Shown here: piece after piece, positions 25,336 to 33,149 of the stretch
Layout of the letters: each line of letters opens with the position of its first letter
How positions within the stretch are numbered: the first letter of the stretch is position 1
The notes under the pieces: model-generated
The model's database searches: none
What the model saw: the letters and a program-made list of their open reading frames with translations, nothing else
What the model was told of the DNA's origin: nothing
Made by a program: the position numbers and the translations under genes
Assembly: GCA_902386555.1 (NCBI GenBank)
Contig: CABMJJ010000004.1
Location: forward strand, 1 to 52,199
Origin: Candidatus Bilamarchaeum dharawalense
GTDB taxonomy: Archaea > Micrarchaeota > Micrarchaeia > Anstonellales > Bilamarchaeaceae
Direction of reading: 5' to 3'
Length of the DNA: 52,199 nucleotides

Positions 25336-26493
25336 TTATTGGCAGGTCCAGACTCCATCAACAAAGTGATAAATCCCAGGTCTGCAACAGGACACGATAT
25401 CATTGAGTATAATATACTCAATTTCCCCCAGACTGCATGCATAACACTCTGGATCTGAGAGATCGCACTGGGGAGGGGTAAATGTTATTTCACCCGAGGT
25501 ATTTCCGGTGTTAGTACCGTTAAATTGAGTAGAATTTGATGAATTTTCCAGTACAGTTATATCAATTATTATAGAATCGTTTCCGTCAGATGTGACTAGA
25601 CCGATTAATGTTTCATTATCTGAAAAAACACCGCCACCATTGCCAGTGTCTGCATCGGTGGTGATAATTCCGTATTCATAGTTGGTAGATGTTGTGGTGT
25701 GATTGGTACCGGTTATTATTCCAGGTGATAGTCCATTAAGACTAAGAGAGACAATGACATCACCTACAACCGGGGCAGTGGAATAATCAATTGTTGCAGG
25801 GGAACCATAGATTCCACCAATGTAGACAAATGCCAGACTAAGATTATTTGGAGCAAATAAAATGGCAACAGCAGGTACTTCGCCATCATTAGTTGAAACA
25901 GTTACTTGAGAAACATTTTGCACTTTATCAACAATAAATTTGCTGGTTAAAATTTTTGTTTTACCATTTTCATATCCTACAATGACACCAGACCCAACGG
26001 CATAGGGACTTCGTACAATAACCATGGATCTTTCGAGTTTTGACACGGATGAATAGTTGATGAGTTGGAGTTCTGTCTGAGAACTTATGACTTCAAAGGA
26101 GATGGTGGAATTTGAAGGCTTGTAGGATTGGTTGCCAACATAATTTATCTCGAACGTGTGATTTCCAACTTCCATGATGGGGGTGAAGAGTACGAAACCG
26201 TCTTGATTGGTTTTTTCCTGGTATGCTTTATTTGAGTCAAACAGGATGACAAAGGCATCAGGAACTGGATTGTTGTTTGAATCAATGAGTTTTATTTTGA
26301 GAGTTAGACTCTCTTCGAGTATGTATGTTTGGTTTTGTTCTGGTAATTCTAATCTTGTCGATAATTGTGTGATGGTATTGTTTTGTCCTGGATTCTGAAT
26401 GATTGTTTGGGTAGTATTGCTGACATAAATGAGATATCCTAGAGATACAACTAGAATGATGGCGATGGCAATCAGGACATTGTTTGAAACCAT
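25336..26493 (-). CDS. Membrane-anchored trypsin-like pseudoprotease with Ig-like domain
   Basis: 385 residues from the ATG at 26493. The in-frame extension to 26646 is unsupported. TM anchor about 5-24, an Ig-like domain about 45-137 (with P-V-P-D-A-F-V-I-L-F), then a trypsin/HtrA-like barrel about 155-315: G-S-G-V-I-V-G at 167-173, I-L-T-S-K-F-I-V at 181-188 where I-L-T-x-x-H-V-V is expected, and T-G-N-G-G-G-V-F at 283-290 where G-x-S-G-G-P is expected. The His, Asp and Ser positions all look replaced, so it is likely a non-catalytic binding protein. A small Cys-rich domain (343-385) ends it. Many N-x-S/T sequons. Confidence 0.5.
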   Translation of the reverse strand: MVSNNVLIAIAIILVVSLGYLIYVSNTTQTIIQNPGQNNTITQLSTRLELPEQNQTYILEESLTLKIKLIDSNNNPVPDAFVILFDSNKAYQEKTNQDGFVLFTPIMEVGNHTFEINYVGNQSYKPSNSTISFEVISSQTELQLINYSSVSKLERSMVIVRSPYAVGSGVIVGYENGKTKILTSKFIVDKVQNVSQVTVSTNDGEVPAVAILFAPNNLSLAFVYIGGIYGSPATIDYSTAPVVGDVIVSLSLNGLSPGIITGTNHTTTSTNYEYGIITTDADTGNGGGVFSDNETLIGLVTSDGNDSIIIDITVLENSSNSTQFNGTNTGNTSGEITFTPPQCDLSDPECYACSLGEIEYIILNDIVSCCRPGIYHFVDGVWTCQ

Positions 26494-26580
26494 GATTCGT
26501 AATATTAGTCTAATATTTAATTGGCTTTGGATTTGATGTAGCAGACCACTTTTTTGCTTCTTTTTATAATAAGTTTTTCG

Positions 26581-26603
26581 GTTCCTTTTTTCTAAAAAGG
26601 AAC
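26581..26603. repeat. Perfect 10-bp T-rich hairpin
   Basis: One arm is GTTCCTTTTT, the loop TCT, and the other arm is its exact complement. It sits three bases beyond the 3' end of the tRNA-like gene. It has the same build as hairpins at 29069-29091, 29340-29362, 29419-29439 and 51163-51185. It may act as a terminator. Confidence 0.6.
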
Positions 26604-26605
26604 AA

Positions 26606-26770
26606 CGCTGAGGGAGAGATTTGAACTCCCGATCCACAAGGGACACGCTTTCAACCTTTTAGGAAAAGGTTGAGCCAAAACTGGCTCTCCATTTACCTTG
26701 ATTCCAGGCTTACGCTTCCAATAGTCGAAACCAGTAGAATGTGCGCACTACCAGGTTATGCGACCTCAGC
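26606..26770 (-). tRNA. tRNA-like gene interrupted by a long insertion; isotype unresolved
   Basis: On the minus strand the 5' acceptor GCTGAGG (26770-26764) pairs perfectly with CCTCAGC at the 3' end, with discriminator G at 26606. The D arm GCAT/GTGC carries the conserved G-G-T-A loop. The T arm has a T-T-C-A-A-A-T loop and a five-pair stem. Between D arm and T arm are about 110 bases instead of about 25, including two perfect hairpins (26651-26673 and 26672-26687). The insertion is therefore probably an archaeal pre-tRNA intron. I could not place the splice sites, so the anticodon is open. G73 would fit Ser, Asp or Asn. Confidence 0.45.
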
Positions 26771-26890
26771 ATTGAGCAGCAGCGAAATGCTGACGGTTTG
26801 ATGATCGAAACGTCGATCAGCTAGACCTCAGCACGAACGAAGTGAGTGATGAGGATCATTGAACGGAGCGCCGTTCAATTGAGCCTCAGC
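26764..26890. repeat. Array of four perfect hairpins with repeated CCTCAGCA word
   Basis: CCTCAGCA/T recurs at 26764, 26826 and 26884, about 60 bases apart. Between them lie hairpins at 26767-26792 (arm CAGCATT), 26802-26819 (arm TGATCGA, loop AACG), 26826-26854 (arm CCTCA, loop containing ACGAAGTGAG) and 26858-26879 (arm ATTGAACGG, loop AGCG). Together with the tRNA-like gene this accounts for most of the stretch 26494-26968, in which I see no protein gene. Confidence 0.6.
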
Positions 26891-26968
26891 ATCAAACGCT
26901 TGTAGGTTATGTAAGTGGCCCTTAGGCTTTTTAATAATTCCCGGTAATCTAATTTGGGAGGTATTTGC

Positions 26969-28333
26969 ATGTCTAACCTAGAAACTTTTTTTCGAGAGCC
27001 AATAAAGAAAACCGATCCGGAAGTATCAGCCATTGTCAAAAACGAAATAAAAAGAATGAGCGAAGGTCTAGAACTAATTCCATCAGAAAATGTTGTCAGT
27101 TTAGCCGTACTAAATGCACTTGGTTCTGTTTTCACCAATAAATATTCTGAAGGTTATCCAAAAAAGAGATATTATGGTGGAAATGAAAACGCAGATGCAG
27201 TAGAATTGCTCGCCATTGAAAGAGCAAAAAAATTATTTGGCGTTCCACATGCAAATGTCCAGCCATATTCAGGTAGCCCAGCAAACCAGGCAGTTTATTT
27301 TGCAACCTGCAAGCCAGGTGACGTGATAATGGGGCATAACTTGCCAGATGGAGGGCATTTGACCCATGGTTGGAAAGTAAATTTTTCTGGCTCCTATTAC
27401 CATAGTGTCCCCTACCACGTCAAAGCAGATGGCTATATTGATCTTGAAGAAATTAAAAAATTAGCAATGGAAAATAAACCAAAGTTAGTGTGGTGCGGTG
27501 CAACTGCATACACAAGAGAATTCCCATTTGAAGAAATCGGAAAGATTGCAGATGAAGTCGGAGCTTACTTTGCTACTGATATTGCACACATTTCCGGATT
27601 GGTCGCAGGCGGTGCCCACAAAAGTCCAGTACCCTATGCAGATATTATCACAACAACAACACACAAAACATTACGAGGTCCAAGAGGGGCAATGATAATG
27701 GTAACTGAAAAGGGATTGAAGAAAGATCCAGAACTGGCTGATAAAATTGACAAGGCAGTTTTCCCTGGACTGCAGGGCGGACCACACGATCATCAAACAG
27801 CAGCAATTGCAGTAACACTTGGTGAAGCACTGAAACCTGAATTCAAAGAATATGCGCACCAGATAGTGAAAAATTCAAGGGCACTGGCTGCAGCACTGAT
27901 GAAAAATGGGATAAAACTAGTAACCAATGGCACTGATAATCACATGATCCTGATTGATCTTACTCCCTATGGAAAAGGGAAGGGTATTTTTGTACAGGAA
28001 GCTTTAGATTTGGCAAATATTACTTTGAACAAAAACACAATACCTGCTGACCCAGCTTCACCATTTTACCCAAGTGGTGTGAGACTAGGTACACCGGCAA
28101 TAACAACAAGAGGACTGAAAGAAGCAGAGATGGATTTTGTAGGTGGATGTATTGCACGGGTGATAAAGGAAGTTTGCACTAAATACCAATTGCCAGAAGA
28201 TAAAACACAGATAAAAGATTATCTGAAAAAATTCAGATCGGAGATAAAGAATAATTCAGTAATTGCTCAAGTAAAGCAGGAAGTAATTGAATTCACAAAA
28301 AAATTCCCGCTTTACACAACACTAGATTACTAA
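26969..28333 (+). CDS. glyA: Serine hydroxymethyltransferase
   Basis: The 454-residue protein interconverts serine and glycine with transfer of a one-carbon unit to a (tetrahydro)pterin. Seen: L-I-P-S-E-N near the start, N-K-Y-S-E-G-Y-P-x-K-R-Y-Y-G-G, H-L-T-H-G at the cofactor site, and T-T-T-T-H-K-T-L-R-G-P-R-G with the PLP lysine. The ATG at 26969 follows a GGGAGGT Shine-Dalgarno. An upstream in-frame ATG at 26954 lies before it. The last bases overlap the convergent methyltransferase stop. Confidence 0.96.
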   Translation: MSNLETFFREPIKKTDPEVSAIVKNEIKRMSEGLELIPSENVVSLAVLNALGSVFTNKYSEGYPKKRYYGGNENADAVELLAIERAKKLFGVPHANVQPYSGSPANQAVYFATCKPGDVIMGHNLPDGGHLTHGWKVNFSGSYYHSVPYHVKADGYIDLEEIKKLAMENKPKLVWCGATAYTREFPFEEIGKIADEVGAYFATDIAHISGLVAGGAHKSPVPYADIITTTTHKTLRGPRGAMIMVTEKGLKKDPELADKIDKAVFPGLQGGPHDHQTAAIAVTLGEALKPEFKEYAHQIVKNSRALAAALMKNGIKLVTNGTDNHMILIDLTPYGKGKGIFVQEALDLANITLNKNTIPADPASPFYPSGVRLGTPAITTRGLKEAEMDFVGGCIARVIKEVCTKYQLPEDKTQIKDYLKKFRSEIKNNSVIAQVKQEVIEFTKKFPLYTTLDY

Positions 28334-29052
28334 ATTTTTCTAAATGTTATTATTAGATATTCTGGAGTGTCCCATGGTAGGGGCCATTTATATTTTTCAA
28401 CAAATTCTTTAGTAAAATTCGGGTGATGGGAAGAAACAAAATCAAAACCAAATTTTGCAAAGAGTTTTTTGTATTCTTCTTCTGACCTTGGATAAACAGG
28501 AATTGCAAGATCGGAATTTATTCTTATGGTCGCGGCCTTTGGATCTTCAGGAGGATCTAGGTCAAAATAGCGGATGTTATCCCTGGCGCAGCGTCTTACA
28601 AAATCCGGACTGACAACTGCGAAAACGATTAATCCCTGCTTTTCTAGAAGGCTGTGAAAAATTTGCAGATAGGATTCGATATTCTTGAGGAATTGAAAGA
28701 CCATGGAGGAGGATATGGCACCGAATTTTCCTTCCAGTTTTAGTGTGGTCAGGTCACCAGAAAAGTAGGTGATTGCATCGGGCGAGTTCTTTCTTGCTAT
28801 TTCTATCATCCTATCAGAAAGATCAATTCCAGTAACTTGAAATCCTTCAGAATGAAGAAGATTGCAAAAGCCACCAGCACCGCAGCCATAATCCAGAATT
28901 TTTTGTGTATTGTTGTTTCTGCGGTGAATCGTTATCTCGTTAAGTATTATTGGCCATGCAATAATCATTTGGTCTGCAGCAGACGGATCAATCTGGCCAG
29001 AATAGGTATCGAACTTTTTTGCTAGGATATTCCATTTGTCTTTGTTATCCAT
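28330..29052 (-). CDS. Class I SAM-dependent methyltransferase
   Basis: About 240 residues from ATG 29052. Motif I reads I-L-D-Y-G-C-G-A-G-G-F, followed by V-T-G-I-D-L-S-D-R-M (acidic motif II) and an F-S-G-D-L segment (motif III region), as in small-molecule methyltransferases of the UbiE/BioC-like type. The C-terminal half may determine the substrate, which I cannot assign. Upstream in-frame sequence (to 29181) runs into a hairpin-rich intergenic region and is not used. The stop overlaps that of glyA. Confidence 0.8.
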   Translation of the reverse strand: MDNKDKWNILAKKFDTYSGQIDPSAADQMIIAWPIILNEITIHRRNNNTQKILDYGCGAGGFCNLLHSEGFQVTGIDLSDRMIEIARKNSPDAITYFSGDLTTLKLEGKFGAISSSMVFQFLKNIESYLQIFHSLLEKQGLIVFAVVSPDFVRRCARDNIRYFDLDPPEDPKAATIRINSDLAIPVYPRSEEEYKKLFAKFGFDFVSSHHPNFTKEFVEKYKWPLPWDTPEYLIITFRKI

Positions 29053-29509
29053 AACAACCACTTTTTTGGTTCTTTTTTGGTAAAAAAGAACATGCGACAG
29101 AGGGAAGCAGAACTTCCCTTGTCTCATTTTGTCCCTGAGGTTTATCCAATGTCGAACACGAAGTGCGAGACAAATGGACAAAATGCGACTGCCGGGATTT
29201 TCAGAACTCTTCCAAATTTTCCATAAAGCACCGAAGTGTTATGGGCACCACAGACACATAGGCGTCCGAGGTTTAGGTAAGAGAACATTTGAACCCGGGT
29301 CATAAGCTTTTTCCTGCGCCGATTAACAGCACGTTTTGGCCCACCTTTTACCAAAAGGTGGGATGGGAAGCTTATATCCTACCATAGTCCGAACTTTTTA
29401 GCAACCAAGTTTTTGGTTGAGCTTTTTTCTAAAAAGCTCACTAGACTACAATCGCAGTGCATAGAAACAAGTGAATAGATTTTTTAAAGTTTGATATAAA
29501 TATGCAATT
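29053..29509. other. Hairpin-rich intergenic stretch, possible structured RNA on the minus strand
   Basis: No credible protein gene. Perfect hairpins: 29069-29091 (arm GTTCTTTTTT), 29102-29118 (arm GGGAAG), 29221-29244 (minus strand has a CAC-TTCG-GTG tip with flanking CCATAA pairing), 29340-29362 (arm CCCACCTTTT), 29402-29419 (arm CAACCAA) and 29419-29439 (arm GAGCTTTTT). Inverted words CATTTTGTCC/GGACAAAATG and TTGTCTC/GAGACAA cross between 29119 and 29186. A TGTC/GACA stem encloses a loop with ACGAAGTG near 29155. The UUCG tip and dense pairing suggest an RNA, but I do not recognise a family. Confidence 0.45.
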
Positions 29510-30586
29510 ATGATTTTAGAAATTATACCTTACCTAGAACCATTATACGCACTGCCAGGAGGGAAACTAGCTGCTTTCATAGTGTTACTTATCGTTGCGG
29601 CCTTGGCATTCCAGATCATTCTCGCTATTTTGATAAAAATATTTGGTGTTCTCGTGGGAAAGACAAAAACAACCTTAGATGATAGAATTTTTGGCACACT
29701 AAGCAAGTTTCTTCCACCAATTTCTCTTGTTACTGCTCTTTGGATAGCCTTGGAATCAGTTTACCCTGATTTGATGGTGGGGCAGTTCAATGAAACCGAA
29801 TTGTACATAATTGTGCTAATAGGTATAGTGGGTCTTCTTTTGAGCGCCCTAGTAGACCAGATACTGCTATGGTATGGCATGGAGATCAGACCTAGAAAAA
29901 AAGATGTTAAAGATGAAGAAGTTTTCCCGTTTGTTAGAAATGTAATCAGAATAATGATCATACTTGTCTTTGCAATTTTCATTTTGCAGAGATTGGGTTT
30001 TGACACAACAGCAATAATAACTGGCCTGGGCATAGGAGGACTTGCAGTTGCACTGGCATTGCAAGACACTTTAGCTAATTTCTTTGCCGGAGTACATATC
30101 CTCGTGGATAAGCCATTCAAAGAAGATGATTATATAAAATTAGAGAATGGAACAGAAGGAACAGTACTCAAAATAGGATGGAGAACAACTCGGTTGATAA
30201 CTCCAACAAATAATGAACTGGTTGTCCCTAATTCAAAACTTGCAGGAAGCATATTGGAAAATTATTCAAACCCTGAAGGTCATAGCGGAGTTACCTATTC
30301 CATTGGAGTAGATTATAAAGAAGACATAGACGAAGTTGAAAAACTGATTACGGATGCATTGACAAAGATAGCAAAACGTAATACCAATATGAAAGAAAAA
30401 AGCATTTGGGTGAGATTTGACTCGTTTGGTGAGTATTCCCTGAATTTTAAATTCGGCTATGACGTTCTTGGATATGTTAATCGCTGGGCAGTGCTTAAAG
30501 AAGTGAATAAAGAATTATTTTACACATTCAAACAGAATAAGATAAACATACCCTATCCAGTTAGGGTAATACATCAAAAAAAATAA
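29510..30586 (+). CDS. MscS-family mechanosensitive channel
   Basis: 358 residues with about four predicted transmembrane helices. The last carries the pore-helix signature G-L-G-I-G-G-L-A-V-A-L-A-L-Q-D and N-F-F-A-G, followed by the beta domain (D-D-Y-I-K-L, then G-T-E-G-T-V-L-K-I-G-W-R-T-T) and a C-terminal alpha/beta domain. The channel releases small solutes on osmotic downshock. A TTTTTTAAAG element at 29480-29489 suggests a leaderless transcript. Confidence 0.9.
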   Translation: MILEIIPYLEPLYALPGGKLAAFIVLLIVAALAFQIILAILIKIFGVLVGKTKTTLDDRIFGTLSKFLPPISLVTALWIALESVYPDLMVGQFNETELYIIVLIGIVGLLLSALVDQILLWYGMEIRPRKKDVKDEEVFPFVRNVIRIMIILVFAIFILQRLGFDTTAIITGLGIGGLAVALALQDTLANFFAGVHILVDKPFKEDDYIKLENGTEGTVLKIGWRTTRLITPTNNELVVPNSKLAGSILENYSNPEGHSGVTYSIGVDYKEDIDEVEKLITDALTKIAKRNTNMKEKSIWVRFDSFGEYSLNFKFGYDVLGYVNRWAVLKEVNKELFYTFKQNKINIPYPVRVIHQKK

Positions 30587-30588
30587 AG

Positions 30589-31041
30589 TTATTCAATCTG
30601 TCCAGCTTTCTGGAATAATCTAACCATCTTGCTTTTTACAGTAACTGGAATAGGAACAGCCACTTCCACAAGCTCAACGGTTATCTCATCCTTGGCTTCA
30701 TCAATCTTAAGGACTTTGGCACGCTCACCCTTGAACGGACCAGAGGTCATTTCAATAAGATCGCCATTGGCAATAACTGATATGGGTTGAGCATCTGTTT
30801 TGATTAATTTGGCAATATCGGCAACAGCAAGTGGTTTTTTCAAGAAGCCTTTGACATGTTTAACTTTTTGAACAAGTTTAACAACAGTATTTTCATCAGG
30901 AGCTTCAACAAACAGATAGCCTTTGACATTTTCCACATGTACTATGGAAAAAACATCAAGCTTTTCTGATCTTGCTTTTTTTGTAAGAATCTCAGCAATT
31001 ATTTTTTCTTGTCCGGAAGTAACACGTATGGTATGAATCAT
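30589..31041 (-). CDS. spt5: Transcription elongation factor Spt5 (NusG homologue)
   Basis: The 150-residue protein has an NGN domain (about 1-85, including Y-L-F-V-E-A-P and the V-K-H-V-K-G-F-L segment) and a KOW domain (about 90-145, with G-D-L-I-E-M-T-S-G-P-F-K-G-E-R-A-K-V). It closes the RNA polymerase clamp together with Spt4 to raise processivity. It starts four bases after secE, the conserved archaeal order. Confidence 0.94.
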   Translation of the reverse strand: MIHTIRVTSGQEKIIAEILTKKARSEKLDVFSIVHVENVKGYLFVEAPDENTVVKLVQKVKHVKGFLKKPLAVADIAKLIKTDAQPISVIANGDLIEMTSGPFKGERAKVLKIDEAKDEITVELVEVAVPIPVTVKSKMVRLFQKAGQIE

Positions 31042-31045
31042 AGGA

Positions 31046-31210
31046 TCACCTAATTAACTGAAATATAAACGATATGATAAACCCGATCAATCCAAACAAA
31101 AACATGCCCAATGCAGTGACTTTAGCAACCTGAGAAAATTCAGCATTGGTGGGTTTTCTCGAAATATGAAGTATTCGAATACATCTTTTTATCAAATCTG
31201 CAAAATCCAA
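31046..31210 (-). CDS. secE: Preprotein translocase subunit SecE (Sec61-gamma)
   Basis: A short 54-residue frame starting at TTG 31210, with GGTG eight bases before it. An amphipathic N-terminal helix (F-A-D-L-I-K-R-C-I-R-I-L) is followed by K-P-T-N-A-E-F and one transmembrane helix ending F-Q-L-I-R, the expected SecE/Sec61-gamma plan. It lies between ftsZ and spt5, its usual archaeal location. Confidence 0.85.
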   Translation of the reverse strand: MDFADLIKRCIRILHISRKPTNAEFSQVAKVTALGMFLFGLIGFIISFIFQLIR

Positions 31211-31233
31211 TCAAATCACCTTTTTGTTTGATT

Positions 31234-31275
31234 CTGGAACCTTAGGTTCCAGGCCTCCTTGGGGTGGTCCCCACA
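31234..31275 (-). terminator. Hairpins after ftsZ
   Basis: A perfect hairpin with arm CTGGAACC and loop TTA at 31234-31252, and a GGGG/CCCC stem at about 31259-31271, fill the gap between ftsZ stop and secE. They could attenuate read-through from ftsZ into secE-spt5. Confidence 0.45.
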
Positions 31276-31276
31276 A

Positions 31277-32380
31277 TCAACCAATAATATCAAGATCAAG
31301 ACTTTCCGTACTTTCATCCTGTTTAAATGTGTATTTCGGGAATCTTACACCGGTAAGTACAACCAGAACACGCATGGAAGATTTTTTTATGTTCTCATCA
31401 ATTCTAGCACCCCAGATAATGTGGGCATCAGAATTAATCTTACTTGAAGTTTCTGAAACAACATATTCGGCTTCCTTAAGGCTCATGTCCTCTCCACCAA
31501 CAACGTTGATGAGTGCACGAGTGGATGTGCTTACGTCAGCATCAAGAAGCGGGGAATTGAGTGCAGTTTCAACTGCAACCCGGGCCCGATCCTCCTTCTT
31601 TGCATCAAGAGAGGCCTCACCAAGACCAATTACGGCAAAGCCACCTTGGGATAATATGGTTTTTAGATCAGCAAGATCAACGTTAACAAGGCCTGCTTTA
31701 GTAACAAGCTCGGCAATACCTTTTACAGAGCCTGCCAAAACCTCATCGCAAACTTTGAATGCTGTGTTAAGGGGTAGGTCTGGAACAAGATTGAGAAGTT
31801 TATCGTTTTTAATAACGATAACCGTGTCTGCGTGTTTCTTTAGTTTCTCAAGACCATTGAGTGCGTTTTCCATACGTACTTTACCTTCTGATGTGAATGG
31901 AAGGGTAACAACTGCGATGGTAAGTGCACCTGCATTTTTTGCAGCTTCAGCGATGATTGGTGCGCTACCGGTACCAGTTCCACCACCAAGACCGCATGTG
32001 ATAAATACCATGGACGGATCCTTTACTGATTCTTTTATCTCTTCAGCCGATTCCTTGGCTGATTCTTCACCGACAACTGGATTGCTGCCAGCACCTCGGC
32101 CTTTACTTACTTTTTTACCAAGCAAAACCTTGCGGTTCGCCCTAACATGAAGAAGATGTTTAGCATCAGTATTCATGGCAACAAGATTAACGCCGTGAAT
32201 GCCCATCTGGAAAAGTCTATCCAACGTATTGCACCCACTGCCTCCTGCACCGATAACATAAAGATTAGGTTTGCTCTCCTCGATGAATTTAAGGATTTCT
32301 TCATCGTCTTTTGATTTTGGAGCAAGATCTTGAAGCATTTTTCTTTCTATTGCTGTATCCGGCCTAGAAGGTTCATCCAA
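31277..32380 (-). CDS. ftsZ: Cell division GTPase FtsZ
   Basis: 367 residues. The nucleotide site is complete: V-I-G-A-G-G-S-G-C-N at the first loop, N-T-D-A at loop T3, and the tubulin signature G-L-G-G-G-T-G-T-G-S-A. T7 reads N-V-D-L-A-D-L. FtsZ polymerises at the division site. The N-terminal extension of about 35 residues is charged and probably flexible. Confidence 0.96.
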   Translation of the reverse strand: MDEPSRPDTAIERKMLQDLAPKSKDDEEILKFIEESKPNLYVIGAGGSGCNTLDRLFQMGIHGVNLVAMNTDAKHLLHVRANRKVLLGKKVSKGRGAGSNPVVGEESAKESAEEIKESVKDPSMVFITCGLGGGTGTGSAPIIAEAAKNAGALTIAVVTLPFTSEGKVRMENALNGLEKLKKHADTVIVIKNDKLLNLVPDLPLNTAFKVCDEVLAGSVKGIAELVTKAGLVNVDLADLKTILSQGGFAVIGLGEASLDAKKEDRARVAVETALNSPLLDADVSTSTRALINVVGGEDMSLKEAEYVVSETSSKINSDAHIIWGARIDENIKKSSMRVLVVLTGVRFPKYTFKQDESTESLDLDIIG

Positions 32381-32491
32381 ATTATCACCTGAGGAATAAG
32401 AATTTAATGAAAAATTTTTATAAAATTTTTCAACATTGGAAGTTCGGTAATTTCCAATTTAATGGAATGAATTTGCATCAAAAGGTATATA

Positions 32492-33112
32492 TTACTGTTG
32501 CTGCCACGTGGGCTGATAAAAATCCTGTTGCTTTTTGGAAAGGTACCAACCACAAATAAGACCGAAGATCAAACCGCCCAGATGGGCCGCATTTGCTATT
32601 CCGCTGCCAGAATTAAATATGCCCAGAAGCTCCAGGAAAAACCATAGGAACGGGGCGTATTTCATCTTAACCGGAAAGAAGTAGATGTATACCACAGCTT
32701 CTGGAAGAAGGACTGCAACTGCACCAAGGATACCATAAATTGCACCGCTTGCACCCAACGCAGGACACCCCCAGACGCCGCCTGAAGGAGATGAACATAA
32801 TGGAGCAAGTGGGGTGAACATGGTCAGATAATAGAGAAAACTGCCCAACAGTCCAGCACCAAAAAAGATTATAAGGTATTCCTTGCTGCTTACGCGTCTT
32901 TCAAGTATGCTACCAAACATTAGGAGTGCGAAGCCGTTGAAAAAAATGTGCATAAAGCCGTCATGCAAAAACATGCTGGTTACAAAACGCCATGGTTCGG
33001 AAAGAGCATAATCTGGGACGAAAACGAAAAGATTGGTAATACTGGGACTGATTATCTGAAGAACAAAAATCAAAAGCATGAAGGCGAGTAGAGTAGTTGA
33101 AACGTTCATCAA
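32492..33112 (-). CDS. Rhomboid intramembrane serine protease
   Basis: 206 residues with about six transmembrane helices. Catalytic Ser122 is in G-A-S-G-A-I-Y-G and His177 in N-A-A-H-L-G-G. The H-I-F-F-N motif in TM2 is also present. It cleaves membrane proteins within the bilayer. The substrate is unknown. A loop with C-S-S-P-S-G-G-V-W-G-C may be disulfide-linked. Confidence 0.92.
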   Translation of the reverse strand: MMNVSTTLLAFMLLIFVLQIISPSITNLFVFVPDYALSEPWRFVTSMFLHDGFMHIFFNGFALLMFGSILERRVSSKEYLIIFFGAGLLGSFLYYLTMFTPLAPLCSSPSGGVWGCPALGASGAIYGILGAVAVLLPEAVVYIYFFPVKMKYAPFLWFFLELLGIFNSGSGIANAAHLGGLIFGLICGWYLSKKQQDFYQPTWQQQ

Positions 33113-33149
33113 CCAGAATCAGCCAGTAAAAAATTTAAATCCGATCTAA

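Noticed and set aside
26606-26770. Reading of the interrupted tRNA as a CUA (pyrrolysine or suppressor) tRNA
   Set aside because: It requires shifting the anticodon stem so that a G-G mismatch closes it. With normal D-arm numbering the CTA is not at 34-36.
29260-29345. Possible tRNA on the minus strand (C-T-G-T-T-A-A and G-G-T-T-C-A-A-A-T words)
   Set aside because: The T-loop word is not flanked by a pairing stem and no acceptor stem can be formed.
29142-29354. 70-residue frame on the minus strand in the hairpin-rich gap
   Set aside because: It overlaps several perfect hairpins, has no Shine-Dalgarno or promoter, and shows no recognisable family. It is more likely a chance frame in a structured region.
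31046-31210. Suspicion that secE is frameshifted because it has no ATG
   Set aside because: Re-reading gives one intact 54-codon frame from a TTG with a GGTG Shine-Dalgarno and a normal SecE transmembrane helix.
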